64,000 bases of DNA from Paenibacillus sp. RC67 (GCF_030020805.1 NZ_CP125098.1:848001-912000); one strand, 5' to 3'; shown: positions 45,415 to 55,408, numbered from the stretch's first letter. Notes: a model not told the origin generated them from the letters alone. Program-made: numbers and translations.

Positions 45415-46920
45415 ATGCCATTATACTGGGGAGATTTACACAACCACTGCGGAATCAGCTACGGATTCGGAGGGTTAGAAAATGCTTTGCTTGCTGCCAA
45501 GGGGCAGCTTGATTTCGTAGCCATTATCGGTCACGCTTCGTGGTACGACATTCCGGCCCGCACAGAGGGATTGGAATACTTAGTTGATTTTCATAAGGAA
45601 GGGTTCGCCAAGCTGCGTGGACATTGGGATCAAGTTCGCGAGACGGTTAAAAGCTTCAATGTGCCAGGCGAATTCGTCACCTTCCAGGGATATGAGGCGC
45701 ATTCCAGCCAATATGGCGACCACCACTTCGTATCGCCGGACGATGATCTTCCGCTCGTAGAGGGGGAATCACCGGCAGCGATCGTGGAAAAGCTTGCACC
45801 ACGTCGAGTGATCGCCGTTCCGCATCATGTTGGCTATACACCGGGATACCGTGGGGGGAACTGGGACAGCTTCAACGGTTCCATCAGTCCAATTGTTGAG
45901 GTGTATTCCAAGCACGGCAGCGGCATGTCAGACCAAGGTCAATATCCTTACTACCACGACATGGGACCCCGCGATTCCCGAAGCAGCGTGTTTGAAGCTT
46001 TGAAACGGAAGCACCGTTTTGGTTTTGTCGGCTCTACGGATCATCACGCGGGCTACCCAGGCTCTTACGGAGACGGACGATTGGCGGTATTGGCTGATTC
46101 CAAAACACGCGAATCGATTTGGGAAGCCATTCTGGCGCGTAGAACGTATGCCGTTACAGGTGACAAAATCGCCTGCCGGTTCAGCATGAACGGACAGCCC
46201 ATGGGCAGTGAGGTGAAGGCGAGCGAGCGCAATTTGGAGCTGGAGGTCACGGCTTGCGATCAGATTGATAAAATCGTCGTTTATAAAAACCTGAAGCCAT
46301 GGAAAGTCATCAATGGAGAATCTTTAACTAGCGCAGGCACTGAGGCCACCAAGGCAGTAGGCAAATATAAAGTAAGAGTCGAGATGGGCTGGGGCAATAA
46401 CAAGAACGGCTTCTCATGGCAAGGAAATGCCGAGTTAAGCAACGGTAAGCTTCTTGCTGTAGAAACCTGCTTCCGCGGTCGCAGCGTTCTAGCTCCTACA
46501 CCGGAGATGAAAGATGATCCTTCTATGAACGCTCTAGGTAACAAGCTTATCCGTCAATCGGACGATTCCGTGGAATGGAGCTGCATGACATTCAAAAATC
46601 CGACGACGCTTCATCCGCATACAGCTGCGGTTATATTGGAAATTGAAGGTAGTGTGGACACTGAACTGCGAGTACAACTGAACGGAGCCGAGATGACGTT
46701 TACCGTAGGAGAGCTGCTTGAGGGTAACAGAACGCAGCATTTACATCCTTACAATTCCGAGGCCATCGTTCTGCATCGTGCGATTCCAGAGCAAGCTTAC
46801 ACTGTAAAAGAAGTATGGACGGATACGAATGTCGAATCCGAGTGTGACGTGTATCATGTCGAGATTAAGCAGGTCAACGGCCAATGTGCATGGATATCGC
46901 CGATTTACGCGCTGGCTTAA
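45415..46920 (+). CDS. PHP/DUF3604-type metal-dependent protein
   Basis: A 501-residue protein starting LYWGDLHNHCGISYGFGG, the HxH metal-binding opening of PHP-like and DUF3604 proteins. FVAIIGHASWYDIP, VPHHVGYTPGYRG and VGSTDHHAGYPGSYGDGRLAV supply further His/Asp ligands. The C-terminal third is beta-rich. Family members are predicted phosphoesterases or hydrolases of uncertain substrate. Its place between a lyase and a sulfatase suggests a step in processing the sulfated oligosaccharide. GGAGAGGA precedes ATG 45415. No signal peptide. Confidence 0.7.
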   Translation: MPLYWGDLHNHCGISYGFGGLENALLAAKGQLDFVAIIGHASWYDIPARTEGLEYLVDFHKEGFAKLRGHWDQVRETVKSFNVPGEFVTFQGYEAHSSQYGDHHFVSPDDDLPLVEGESPAAIVEKLAPRRVIAVPHHVGYTPGYRGGNWDSFNGSISPIVEVYSKHGSGMSDQGQYPYYHDMGPRDSRSSVFEALKRKHRFGFVGSTDHHAGYPGSYGDGRLAVLADSKTRESIWEAILARRTYAVTGDKIACRFSMNGQPMGSEVKASERNLELEVTACDQIDKIVVYKNLKPWKVINGESLTSAGTEATKAVGKYKVRVEMGWGNNKNGFSWQGNAELSNGKLLAVETCFRGRSVLAPTPEMKDDPSMNALGNKLIRQSDDSVEWSCMTFKNPTTLHPHTAAVILEIEGSVDTELRVQLNGAEMTFTVGELLEGNRTQHLHPYNSEAIVLHRAIPEQAYTVKEVWTDTNVESECDVYHVEIKQVNGQCAWISPIYALA

Positions 46921-46954
46921 ACCAAAGTTCAATCTATAAAGGAGACAACGAGCT

Positions 46955-48358
46955 ATGAACCGACCGAACATCGTGTTTATCATGAGCGATGACCATGCCG
47001 CGCATGCGATGAGCTGCTACGGCAGCCGTATCAATCAAACACCGAACTTGGACCGGATTGCAAACGAGGGGATGCGTTATGACAATTGCTTTTGCACTAA
47101 TGCCATATGCGCTCCGAGCCGGGCTACGATATTGACCGGGTTATACAATCATTTGAACGGTGTTCAGACGCTGGGAGACCATTTCGATGGCCGCCAGCAG
47201 ACCGTAGCCAAGCTGCTTCAGCAGGATGGATACCAGACTGCCATCATCGGCAAATGGCACCTCGGACATGGCGGCTACAGCGATCCTACCGGCTTTGATT
47301 ATTGGAACGTATTGCCTGGGCAGGGCGACTACCATGACCCTAAATTCATTCAAATGGGTGTGGAGAAGCAGTACGAGGGCTACGTTACCGACATTATTAC
47401 GGATGAATCGATCGATTGGATCGATAAGAGGGATAAAGAACGTCCGTTCTTCCTGATGTGTCACCATAAAGCGCCGCATCGCCCATGGATTCCTGATGCG
47501 AAGCACGCCCATCTATACGAAGATGTGGATATACCTGAGCCTCCAACATTCGACGACGATTACAGCAATCGGGCTGCAGCCGCCGAAGCGGCAATTATGA
47601 GAATTGACCGCGATTTAAAGAAGAGGGATCTAAAGGTAGATCCTCCAGAGGGACTAACCGAGCGAGAGCTGAAAAGCTGGAAATACCAGCGTTATATCAA
47701 AGATTACTTGCGCTGCGTGGCATCCATTGATGATAATGTTGGTCGGCTGCTGGATAGGCTCGACGAAGAAGGTATTGCGGACAACACGATCGTTATCTAT
47801 ACGTCGGACCAAGGCTTTTTCCTTGGGGATCATGGATGGTTTGATAAGCGGTTTATGTACGAGGAATCTTTGCGCATGCCGTTTATCGTACGCTATCCCA
47901 AAGAAATTCAAGCAGGCAGCGTACAGGATACGATGGCGCTTAACGTTGATTTTGCGCCTACATTCCTTGATTATGCGGGAATATCTACACCGGAGTTTAT
48001 GCAGGGCACAAGCCTGCGTCCTTTGATGAAAGGGGAAACGCCCGAAGGCTGGCGCACCTCCATGTACTATCGGTACTGGATGCATTTAAGCGAGCATGGG
48101 GTTTACGCTCACTACGGCTTGCGCACGCACGACTACAAGCTGATTTACTACTACGCTGATGCACTTGGAGCTACCGATGCGATAGACGATCCGAAGCCTC
48201 CAGAATGGGAGCTGTTCGATCTGCGCAAGGATTCCAACGAAATGAACAACGTATACCATCATCCGGCCTATGCCGATACCGTGAAACAGTTAACCGAGGA
48301 GCTGCACCGCAAACAGCTTGAAGTCAAGGATACACCCTACGTAGAGGCGGCGCGGTAG
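46955..48358 (+). CDS. Cys-type sulfatase (second, cytosolic)
   Basis: A 467-residue type I sulfatase: NIVFIMSDDHAAHAMSCYG (two metal-binding Asp), modification motif CAPSR with Cys52, GKWHLGHGG (catalytic Lys/His region) and TSDQGFFLGDHGW. Its sequence belongs to a different sulfatase subgroup from the one at 34882, so it probably removes sulfate from another position. No signal peptide. AAAGGAGA precedes ATG 46955. Confidence 0.92.
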   Translation: MNRPNIVFIMSDDHAAHAMSCYGSRINQTPNLDRIANEGMRYDNCFCTNAICAPSRATILTGLYNHLNGVQTLGDHFDGRQQTVAKLLQQDGYQTAIIGKWHLGHGGYSDPTGFDYWNVLPGQGDYHDPKFIQMGVEKQYEGYVTDIITDESIDWIDKRDKERPFFLMCHHKAPHRPWIPDAKHAHLYEDVDIPEPPTFDDDYSNRAAAAEAAIMRIDRDLKKRDLKVDPPEGLTERELKSWKYQRYIKDYLRCVASIDDNVGRLLDRLDEEGIADNTIVIYTSDQGFFLGDHGWFDKRFMYEESLRMPFIVRYPKEIQAGSVQDTMALNVDFAPTFLDYAGISTPEFMQGTSLRPLMKGETPEGWRTSMYYRYWMHLSEHGVYAHYGLRTHDYKLIYYYADALGATDAIDDPKPPEWELFDLRKDSNEMNNVYHHPAYADTVKQLTEELHRKQLEVKDTPYVEAAR

Positions 48359-48542
48359 TTCTAGCTTGTGAAGTTGCAAAGCAGTCCTGTTTGGTATGAA
48401 ACGGGTGTCAGTCGGAAATCTTGAGTTCAACTTATATCGTTTACCTTGCAGTACCATGCTCCTTCTGTACAGACAGCGGATCTTTTTAAACTTGCAAGCG
48501 AAGGAAGTTTATGAAGTGATATGCAAATGGGAGGGACCCTGT

Positions 48543-49862
48543 ATGGGAAAAGGAATCAAAGTAAGCTTGGCTGCACTGTCATCCGTTCTCGCCGCTACAC
48601 TGATCTCAGCTTGCAGCAAGCAAGGCGATCCGGCTGCCGGAACCGCTCCAGTCAAGCAGGAGCCGGTTACTCTTAAATTTTATACCGGGGACAAAGACTA
48701 CGAGGAAAAGTTCCGAACCGAAGTGGAAGCGAAGGTTAAGCAAAAATATCCATACATTTCTTTTGAGTTTCAAGGAGCGGATCAAGGCAAAGAGATTCAA
48801 GATCTCGTGCTTGCCGGGGACAGTCCGGACATTTATTACCAGGGGATTTCGGCGTTAAATGAGAAGCTGGTTAAGTTCAATCTTCAGTATGATTTGACGG
48901 AGCTGGTGAAGCAATCCAATTTGGACTTGAGTCGGATCGATCCGGCCTACCTGGACATCATTAAGAACGCATCGGCAAGCTACGGAGCTGGATTGTACGG
49001 ACTTCCCGTCAATGCTTATACCCCTGTGCTTTACTATAATAAAGATATTTTCGACAAATTCGGAATTCCGTACCCTAAGGATGGAATGACGTGGGATGAC
49101 GCTTATGCATTAGCCCAAAAGCTTACCCGTTATGAAGACGGGGTTCAATACCGCGGGATGACAATGAATTTCATTTATTTGCTGGATAACAATCAGCTTG
49201 GAGCACCATACCTGCATGCCAGCGAGGACAAGTCGGCGGTGAATACGGAGGCTTGGAAATCGATTTTTTCCACGTTAACGAGGTTTTACCGCTTTCCGAT
49301 GAACACACCTATGGATGAAAGAAGCAGGGTGAAGGAAGTAAACAGCTTCATGAAGGATCGGGTCTCAGCCATGCATGCGGATGTTACGGCTGCTGCGGAG
49401 AGCTTTCCGGATGATTTTACGAGCTGGGATATGGTTTCGCTGCCTACGATGAAGGAAGCTCCCGGAACGAATGCACAAATTAACCCTCGTTTTTATTATT
49501 TGATCAGTGCGAGCAAGCATAAGGAAGAAGCGTTCAAGGTGCTTGAGTTTGTGTTGTCTGATGAAATGCAAATGCAAGCGAGCAAGTCGGGCAAGGCTAC
49601 GGTCTTAAAAAATCCGGCCATTCAACAAGCGTTCGGTCAGGAGTTTTCTAAATTGAAGGGTAAGCATACGGAAGCTCTCTATGTTAACAAGCCCGTCAAA
49701 GCGGTTCCTTCGAGAGATTCGAAGCTGGTCACCGTTCCGGTAACGACGCCTCTGAATAAAGAGTTTAATAACGTGCTTACCGGCAAAAAGGACATCAATA
49801 CCGCGCTGCGGGATTTGGAAGAAACGATCAATAAGTCGATTGTAGCTGAGAAGCAAAAGTAA
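48543..49862 (+). CDS. ABC transporter sugar-binding lipoprotein (2 of 3 paralogues)
   Basis: A 439-residue binding protein; ATG 48543 follows GGGAGGG and opens a lipoprotein signal ending in ISAC (Cys24). An earlier in-frame ATG at 48396 would bury the signal. It shares the YNKDIFDKFGIPYPKDGMTW block with 39709 and 49947. Followed 84 nt later by another paralogue. Confidence 0.88.
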   Translation: MGKGIKVSLAALSSVLAATLISACSKQGDPAAGTAPVKQEPVTLKFYTGDKDYEEKFRTEVEAKVKQKYPYISFEFQGADQGKEIQDLVLAGDSPDIYYQGISALNEKLVKFNLQYDLTELVKQSNLDLSRIDPAYLDIIKNASASYGAGLYGLPVNAYTPVLYYNKDIFDKFGIPYPKDGMTWDDAYALAQKLTRYEDGVQYRGMTMNFIYLLDNNQLGAPYLHASEDKSAVNTEAWKSIFSTLTRFYRFPMNTPMDERSRVKEVNSFMKDRVSAMHADVTAAAESFPDDFTSWDMVSLPTMKEAPGTNAQINPRFYYLISASKHKEEAFKVLEFVLSDEMQMQASKSGKATVLKNPAIQQAFGQEFSKLKGKHTEALYVNKPVKAVPSRDSKLVTVPVTTPLNKEFNNVLTGKKDINTALRDLEETINKSIVAEKQK

Positions 49863-49946
49863 ATGAATATGAAATGGGAACGACGCAGTCTATCAGCTTG
49901 AATGTTGAAGGAAATGGATTAATAGACGAAAAAAAGGGGTGTCCAC

Positions 49947-51272
49947 ATGAAATCGTGGGTTGTAAGCTCAGGGAAGGTAGCGGTAGCATCTATAGTAGCG
50001 GCAAGCTTGTTGGCGGGCTGCAGCAGCGGCAAGCAGGAAGGAGCATCAACGACGGGTAAGAAGGAGCCTGTGGAGCTCGTCTTCTATCAAACGGGTAATG
50101 CCGATTGGAAAGAAGAAGACTTCATGAACAATTACGGCAACTATATTAAGCAAAAGTATCCTAATATTATTCCTAAATTCGTTCCGGTTCCTGCATCCAA
50201 ATCGATGGATGGTTTGATTACAGGCGGGCAACAGTTCGACGTCCTGATTTTTTCAGTTGGCCATACCCATCTTAATCTGATTCGCAACGAATTCCAGATG
50301 GATATCGGCGACCTGATCAAGCAGAAAAATGTGGATTTGAGCCGGTTTGAGCCATTCACTATCGATCAGCAAAAAGAAATCGCGAATGGTGGCATTTACG
50401 GACTTCCGCTATCCAATACTTCTCCAGTCATTATGTACAACAAAGACATCTTCGACAAATTCGGAGTGCCTTATCCTAAGGACGGCATGACATGGGACCA
50501 AATCTATGATCTGGCCAAACAAGTGACCCGTAACGATAACGGTACCCAGTATTATGGCTTCCTAGCGTCACCTGAGCATATCTCGAAGACAAATCAGTTC
50601 TCGGCGCCGTTCGTAGATCCGAAAACTTCAAAGCCAATGTTCGACGATCCGAAAATGATGGCCTTTCTCGACAACCTGAAACGCTTCTATCAATTAATTC
50701 CGTCTCCGGACGGCAAGCCGCTCGCGGGGGGATTCTTCGCTTCCACAGCGCAGTCCAATATGTTCGCGAAGGATAAGACGCTGGCGATGTGGTCTCACTT
50801 CTCCAATGCAGCGATCAATTTCCCGGATGATTTGAACTGGGATTACGCTTCCCTGCCTTACTTCAAGGAGCTGGGTGATGTAGGCCCGCAAGCTTTCCCT
50901 GGCTACATCTACATCAGCAAGACGAGCAAGCACAAGGAAGAGGCTATGGATGTCCTTCAAGCGTTGACTTCGGATGAATTCCAAACAATGCGCTCCAAAA
51001 TGGGGATTGAAACCTCATTGAAAAATCCTGAAATCAAGAAGACATTTGCGCAGGATCTGCCGAAATATAAGGGCAAAAACATTAACGCCATTTTCCCGAA
51101 AAAATACGCGGCTCCAGCTCCTTTGACCGAGTATAACGATCTAGCTTGGAAGCGACTTAATGATGCCTTCGGTTTTATCGGGCGGGGCCAAAAGGACAGC
51201 GTCACCGCGGTTCGGGAGGCTAACGAACTGCTCGCCAAAGATATAGAAGCGGAAAAAGCTAAAAAGAAATAG
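49947..51272 (+). CDS. ABC transporter sugar-binding lipoprotein (3 of 3 paralogues)
   Basis: A 441-residue binding protein with lipobox LAGC (Cys25) and the same conserved block (YNKDIFDKFGVPYPKDGMTW). Its gene is followed at once by the long palindromic element at 51319, mirroring the arrangement after the binding-protein gene at 275. No permease follows. Confidence 0.88.
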   Translation: MKSWVVSSGKVAVASIVAASLLAGCSSGKQEGASTTGKKEPVELVFYQTGNADWKEEDFMNNYGNYIKQKYPNIIPKFVPVPASKSMDGLITGGQQFDVLIFSVGHTHLNLIRNEFQMDIGDLIKQKNVDLSRFEPFTIDQQKEIANGGIYGLPLSNTSPVIMYNKDIFDKFGVPYPKDGMTWDQIYDLAKQVTRNDNGTQYYGFLASPEHISKTNQFSAPFVDPKTSKPMFDDPKMMAFLDNLKRFYQLIPSPDGKPLAGGFFASTAQSNMFAKDKTLAMWSHFSNAAINFPDDLNWDYASLPYFKELGDVGPQAFPGYIYISKTSKHKEEAMDVLQALTSDEFQTMRSKMGIETSLKNPEIKKTFAQDLPKYKGKNINAIFPKKYAAPAPLTEYNDLAWKRLNDAFGFIGRGQKDSVTAVREANELLAKDIEAEKAKKK

Positions 51273-51318
51273 AAACGATCGTTTGCAGAAGCGAGGGCGG
51301 TTTTAGCTTTTAGGTTTA

Positions 51319-51509
51319 CGAGAAACTTAGTTCTTCGAGAAATTTGCTATATAAGTAGGTGGGGTATGCTTCGGAGGAGTTTACGTCCGCCTTTGAAACC
51401 CGTGAATATACCGCTAATTTCTAATCAAATTCACGGGTTTCAACAGCGGCTGGAGGAGCATACCCCATCGGAGTATCATAGCAATATTTCGAGTTTTTTC
51501 CGGTTTCGT
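51319..51509 (+). repeat. Long palindromic intergenic element, copy B
   Basis: Homologous to 1642-1832 across its length. The arms pair better here: GGTGGGGTATGCT with AGCATACCCCATC, TTTGAAACCCGTGAAT with ATTCACGGGTTTC, and an outer arm AGAAATTTGCTAT with ATAGCAATATTTC. The outer stem ends in GAG followed by TTTTTT (51494-51499), so this copy could also act as an intrinsic terminator or attenuator between the binding-protein gene and the large lyase gene. Confidence 0.8.
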
Positions 51510-51625
51510 TACAACCTAAAAGCAGCACCGCCTACTCCTGCAAAAAAAGATCGTAACGAATGGAGGAACATCGGAGAGACACCCTACCGTGGGATTTATC
51601 CTATAAACCGAAAGAGGTGTTATTG

Positions 51626-54600
51626 ATGAAAATGAGAACAAATGTATACAGCAAAAGCCTGCTGCTTTTTTTGACAGCGCTGCTTATCCTAAGTGGTTTT
51701 ACGTCTTATACGGCTTGGGTTGGAGGCAGCGCTCTTGCTTATGCCGAAGGAGCATCGCCGGTTATCTATGTGAACGATAATTTTGATAGCCACGGCTCTG
51801 GTGCTCCTTCTGGATGGTCGGCTTCCGGACTTACCTCGGGGGCCCAGATCGTAGGAGAAGAAGTCGCTGAAAGAACGGGGAAAAGCCTGCGTCTTCGAAG
51901 CGGAACTGCCTCTGATTTGGTGCTGACCAAAACATTCGCTTCCCCGCTTACAGGCAATGTGGCTATCGAGATGAAGGTCAAATATAACAATACCAAGTTC
52001 TATAGTCCGTTAATACAAATCAAGTCAAGTACGAATGTCCAATCCGCACTGCTGGAATTCAAGGCGGACGGCTTCATGTACGCTGGCGGTACTAAGCTGT
52101 CCGGAACCGGCTACGCAGCCGATACTTGGTACCAACTGACAATCATCGTCAAGAACGCCACCAAGAAAATCGACGTGTATGTGGACGGTGTGAAAAAAAT
52201 ATCGGATGGCAGCTACAGCAACTCGGCCACGATAAACGATATTTCATCATTCAAAAGCTACACGAAGTCGCAGACGGGTACGGCCAATGAGTTTTGGATG
52301 GATGATGTGCGCGTCTATGCCAGCGATGTGCCGCTTGACGATTCTTATTTTCAGACCCCTGATCCGGGCACAGGCAATGCGAATGATGCCTACGCTCAGG
52401 CAAGGCTGAAACAGTCGATTGCGTTCCTGGCGGGGTTCCCAAACGCCTACTCTTATTTACAGCGCAAGCCGTTGAACGCCGCCGATCCGACGGTTAAGCC
52501 TCAATTAGAGAACGGGAAAATACTCGTTCCACTGCAGTTTGCAGCAGGGCAATTAGACGTTCCGTACAGCTGGAATGCGGCTGCAGGAACCGTTACTCTC
52601 GGTCCGAAGACGGGAGTTCTTGGCAATGCAATTACACTGACGATAGGCAGCTCCAATGTGACGGGCGGCAGCGGAACAGTCGTATTGGATGCTCCGCTGC
52701 GGCTCATCGGGACGACACTGTACGTATCTTCGGATCTGTTCTCCAAGTCCATGGGCCAACACGTACTAATCCATGATGATTTGGTGCTGATCAGCACGAC
52801 CAATCCGCTTCCCGACAGCAGCGAGCTGTCGAAGCTGACGAAGGAGGCGATCCGCCGCATCGTCTACGATCGTCCGTCGGCAGCGGACATTATTGCCGAT
52901 CTGAAGCAGCAAAACCCGAACCAACAGCATCCGCGTTTGTTCGTTACGCCGGACCGGATTACTATGCTGCAATCTCAAATTCAAACCGACAGCAATTTAT
53001 CCAAATGGTACAGCGATTTACGGAAAAGCGCAGACACCGTTCTTACCACACCGGTAGGTGTATACGATCTGCCTGACGGAAGGCGGATGGATTCTGCCAA
53101 GGATGCGCGTCCTTTTATCGAGAAGACGGCATTGATGTATTTGCTGAGCGGGGAGACTAAGTATGCGCAGCGGGCTGTCGATGAAATGCTCAAGGCGGCT
53201 TCGATCCCGAACTGGAATGAGCAGAACGAGTTTCTGAACACCACAGAGCTGACGGCTGGCATGGCCATCGGCTACGACTGGCTGTACAATTATTTAACGC
53301 AGCAGCAAAGGGATTTAATCCGCACGGCCATCCGCGATAAAGGGCTGGCCAAAGCCATTGCCGCACATAACAATAACGCTTGGTGGGTTAGCTTATCGGA
53401 TAACGAGAAAATAAGCAATTGGAACGCCGTGTGCAACGGCGGTATTATCCTTGGAGCACTTGCTATTGGGGATGAAGAAGAAGCCATCGCAGGAGAAATT
53501 ACAGCAAAATCACTTCGCTCGCTGGAGGATTTTATACTGCTGGAGTTTAATCCGGATGGTGGCTGGAGCGAAGGGCCAGGTTATTGGCGCTATACGGTGG
53601 AATATTTAGTTACCTATATGTCGGCGATGCAAACGGCATTAGGCAAAACTTACGGACACACGGAAACTCCAGGTTTTTACAAAACCGCTTATTTTATCAA
53701 TTATGTGCTCAGTCCTCAAGGTTCGTTTAACTTTGGCGATTCGAACAGCTTTAAAATACGCGCTCCCGAGCTATTCTGGATGGCGAAGCAGCTTAACAAT
53801 GCGGATGTAGCAGGACTGCGCCTGCTTCTGATGCAGGAAGCGAAGCAAGCAGGAGGCGTGTACGATCTACTCTGGTATGATCCAAGCTTGCTTAACATGA
53901 ACGTATCGATCCCGTTAGATCAATATTTCCGCAATACGGAGCTGGCTACGTTCCGCAGCAAATGGAACGATACATCGGCTAAATTCGCCGGTATTATGGG
54001 TGGTAAAGGCAACTCCAGCCACGCGCATTCCGATGTCGGTAACTTCGTATTTGAGGCGGATGGGGTACAATGGGCTATGGATCTGGGTAGCGATGATTAT
54101 AATCTTCCGAATTATTTTGACTACGACAACCAACGCTTCAAATATTACAGGCTCATGCCGGAAGGCCATAATACGCTTGTGATCAACCCGGATGGAACTT
54201 TCGAGCAGGACCAGTATGCGTTCAGCTCGATTGAGAGGTATGAATCTAAGCCAAAGGGCGGGCTGGCTGTCGTTAATATGACACCGGCTTACGCTAAAAA
54301 CGCCACAACGGCCAAGAGAGGCCTTATGTTCGGTGATAACCGCAGCACCTTAACGGTGCAGGATGAAATTCATACTAAATCGCCTTCGAAGGTATGGTGG
54401 TTCATGCATACCAAAGCCGACATTGCAGTCGCAGCGGATGGTAAATCCGCTATTCTGACTCAAAACGGCAAGTGTCTCGGCGTGACGATGAGCTTCTCCG
54501 GCCCAGCTCCTGCTGGTGCAACCTTTAAAGTAATGGACGCCAAACCGCTTCCGATATCGCCGAACCCATCAGGGCAGGACCCGAATACCGGCATTCGCAA

Positions 54601-55408
54601 GCTGGCGCTTGAGCTTACTGGTGTGCAAGACCTCAATATGGCTATTCAACTGACGCCATTGGCTGCTGGTGACAATGTCCCCGGAGCTGCGCCGTATGTT
54701 CCATTAAGCAGCTGGACTATTGCGGACGGGGAAATTCAAACGCTCCCACAGCTCTCGCAAATCGCGCTGAACGGGCAGCCATTGTCGGGCTTTAATAAAA
54801 ATAGCTACAGCTATGCGGTCAATGTTCCTTTCGGAACGCAGAATTATCCGGTTGTGGACGCGACTTCCGCTAAAGCTGGAGATCAAGTGACCGTCGCACA
54901 AGATGTATACTCGCCGAACCCTGTTGTTATAACGGTAACAGATGCAGCTTATACAAATCGCTCGCAGCAGTACAGGGTCCAATTCAATGCGCAATCGTTT
55001 CTAACCAAACCTGCTAACTATACTCAGCTTGCCGTTCAAGGGGTTACAGCCAGTTCAGCCCAGGAAGGCAATGGTGAAGAGAAGGCGATTGACGGCGATA
55101 TGAATACACGCTGGTCTGCCGATAATACGCCATGGATTCAGCTCGATCTGGGCAGCCAGAAGCCAGTTAGTGGCCTTGGCATTGCTTTTTACAATGGGAC
55201 TACGCGATATTTTAACTTAGATATCGCCATATCGCAGGACGGTCAGACTTGGGAGAAAGTGCAGAATGGTGTAAGCAGTGGTACCTCCTCCAATATGGAG
55301 TACTTCGGTTTTGCTCAAAAGCAGGCCCGTTATATTAGGGTGACCGGGTACGGAAATTCCGTGAACGCGTGGAACAGCTATAGTGAGATGGCGGTATTTT
55401 CCGGTTAA
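51626..55408 (+). CDS. Large secreted multidomain heparinase II/III-type lyase
   Basis: A 1260-residue extracellular enzyme. In order: signal peptide (1-~38); a jelly-roll/LamG-like domain (~48-235, YVNDNFDSHG...DEFWMDDVRVY-like pattern); a copper-amine-oxidase-N-like module (~260-415, ILVPLQFAAGQLDVPYSW); the toroid plus heparinase beta domain (~430-1035) with SSHAHSDVGNF; a cadherin-like beta-sandwich (~1045-1125); and a C-terminal F5/8-type (CBM32-like) domain (~1140-1260, AIDGDMNTRWSA). The accessory modules suggest binding to cell wall and polymer. ATG 51626 follows AGAGGTG; preceding in-frame ATG 51560 lies outside the signal peptide. It would make the first extracellular cuts. Confidence 0.87.
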   Translation: MKMRTNVYSKSLLLFLTALLILSGFTSYTAWVGGSALAYAEGASPVIYVNDNFDSHGSGAPSGWSASGLTSGAQIVGEEVAERTGKSLRLRSGTASDLVLTKTFASPLTGNVAIEMKVKYNNTKFYSPLIQIKSSTNVQSALLEFKADGFMYAGGTKLSGTGYAADTWYQLTIIVKNATKKIDVYVDGVKKISDGSYSNSATINDISSFKSYTKSQTGTANEFWMDDVRVYASDVPLDDSYFQTPDPGTGNANDAYAQARLKQSIAFLAGFPNAYSYLQRKPLNAADPTVKPQLENGKILVPLQFAAGQLDVPYSWNAAAGTVTLGPKTGVLGNAITLTIGSSNVTGGSGTVVLDAPLRLIGTTLYVSSDLFSKSMGQHVLIHDDLVLISTTNPLPDSSELSKLTKEAIRRIVYDRPSAADIIADLKQQNPNQQHPRLFVTPDRITMLQSQIQTDSNLSKWYSDLRKSADTVLTTPVGVYDLPDGRRMDSAKDARPFIEKTALMYLLSGETKYAQRAVDEMLKAASIPNWNEQNEFLNTTELTAGMAIGYDWLYNYLTQQQRDLIRTAIRDKGLAKAIAAHNNNAWWVSLSDNEKISNWNAVCNGGIILGALAIGDEEEAIAGEITAKSLRSLEDFILLEFNPDGGWSEGPGYWRYTVEYLVTYMSAMQTALGKTYGHTETPGFYKTAYFINYVLSPQGSFNFGDSNSFKIRAPELFWMAKQLNNADVAGLRLLLMQEAKQAGGVYDLLWYDPSLLNMNVSIPLDQYFRNTELATFRSKWNDTSAKFAGIMGGKGNSSHAHSDVGNFVFEADGVQWAMDLGSDDYNLPNYFDYDNQRFKYYRLMPEGHNTLVINPDGTFEQDQYAFSSIERYESKPKGGLAVVNMTPAYAKNATTAKRGLMFGDNRSTLTVQDEIHTKSPSKVWWFMHTKADIAVAADGKSAILTQNGKCLGVTMSFSGPAPAGATFKVMDAKPLPISPNPSGQDPNTGIRKLALELTGVQDLNMAIQLTPLAAGDNVPGAAPYVPLSSWTIADGEIQTLPQLSQIALNGQPLSGFNKNSYSYAVNVPFGTQNYPVVDATSAKAGDQVTVAQDVYSPNPVVITVTDAAYTNRSQQYRVQFNAQSFLTKPANYTQLAVQGVTASSAQEGNGEEKAIDGDMNTRWSADNTPWIQLDLGSQKPVSGLGIAFYNGTTRYFNLDIAISQDGQTWEKVQNGVSSGTSSNMEYFGFAQKQARYIRVTGYGNSVNAWNSYSEMAVFSG

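Noticed and set aside
48396..48542. Longer N-terminus for the binding protein at 48543
   Set aside because: It would bury the lipoprotein signal behind 49 residues, and GGGAGGG marks the internal ATG.
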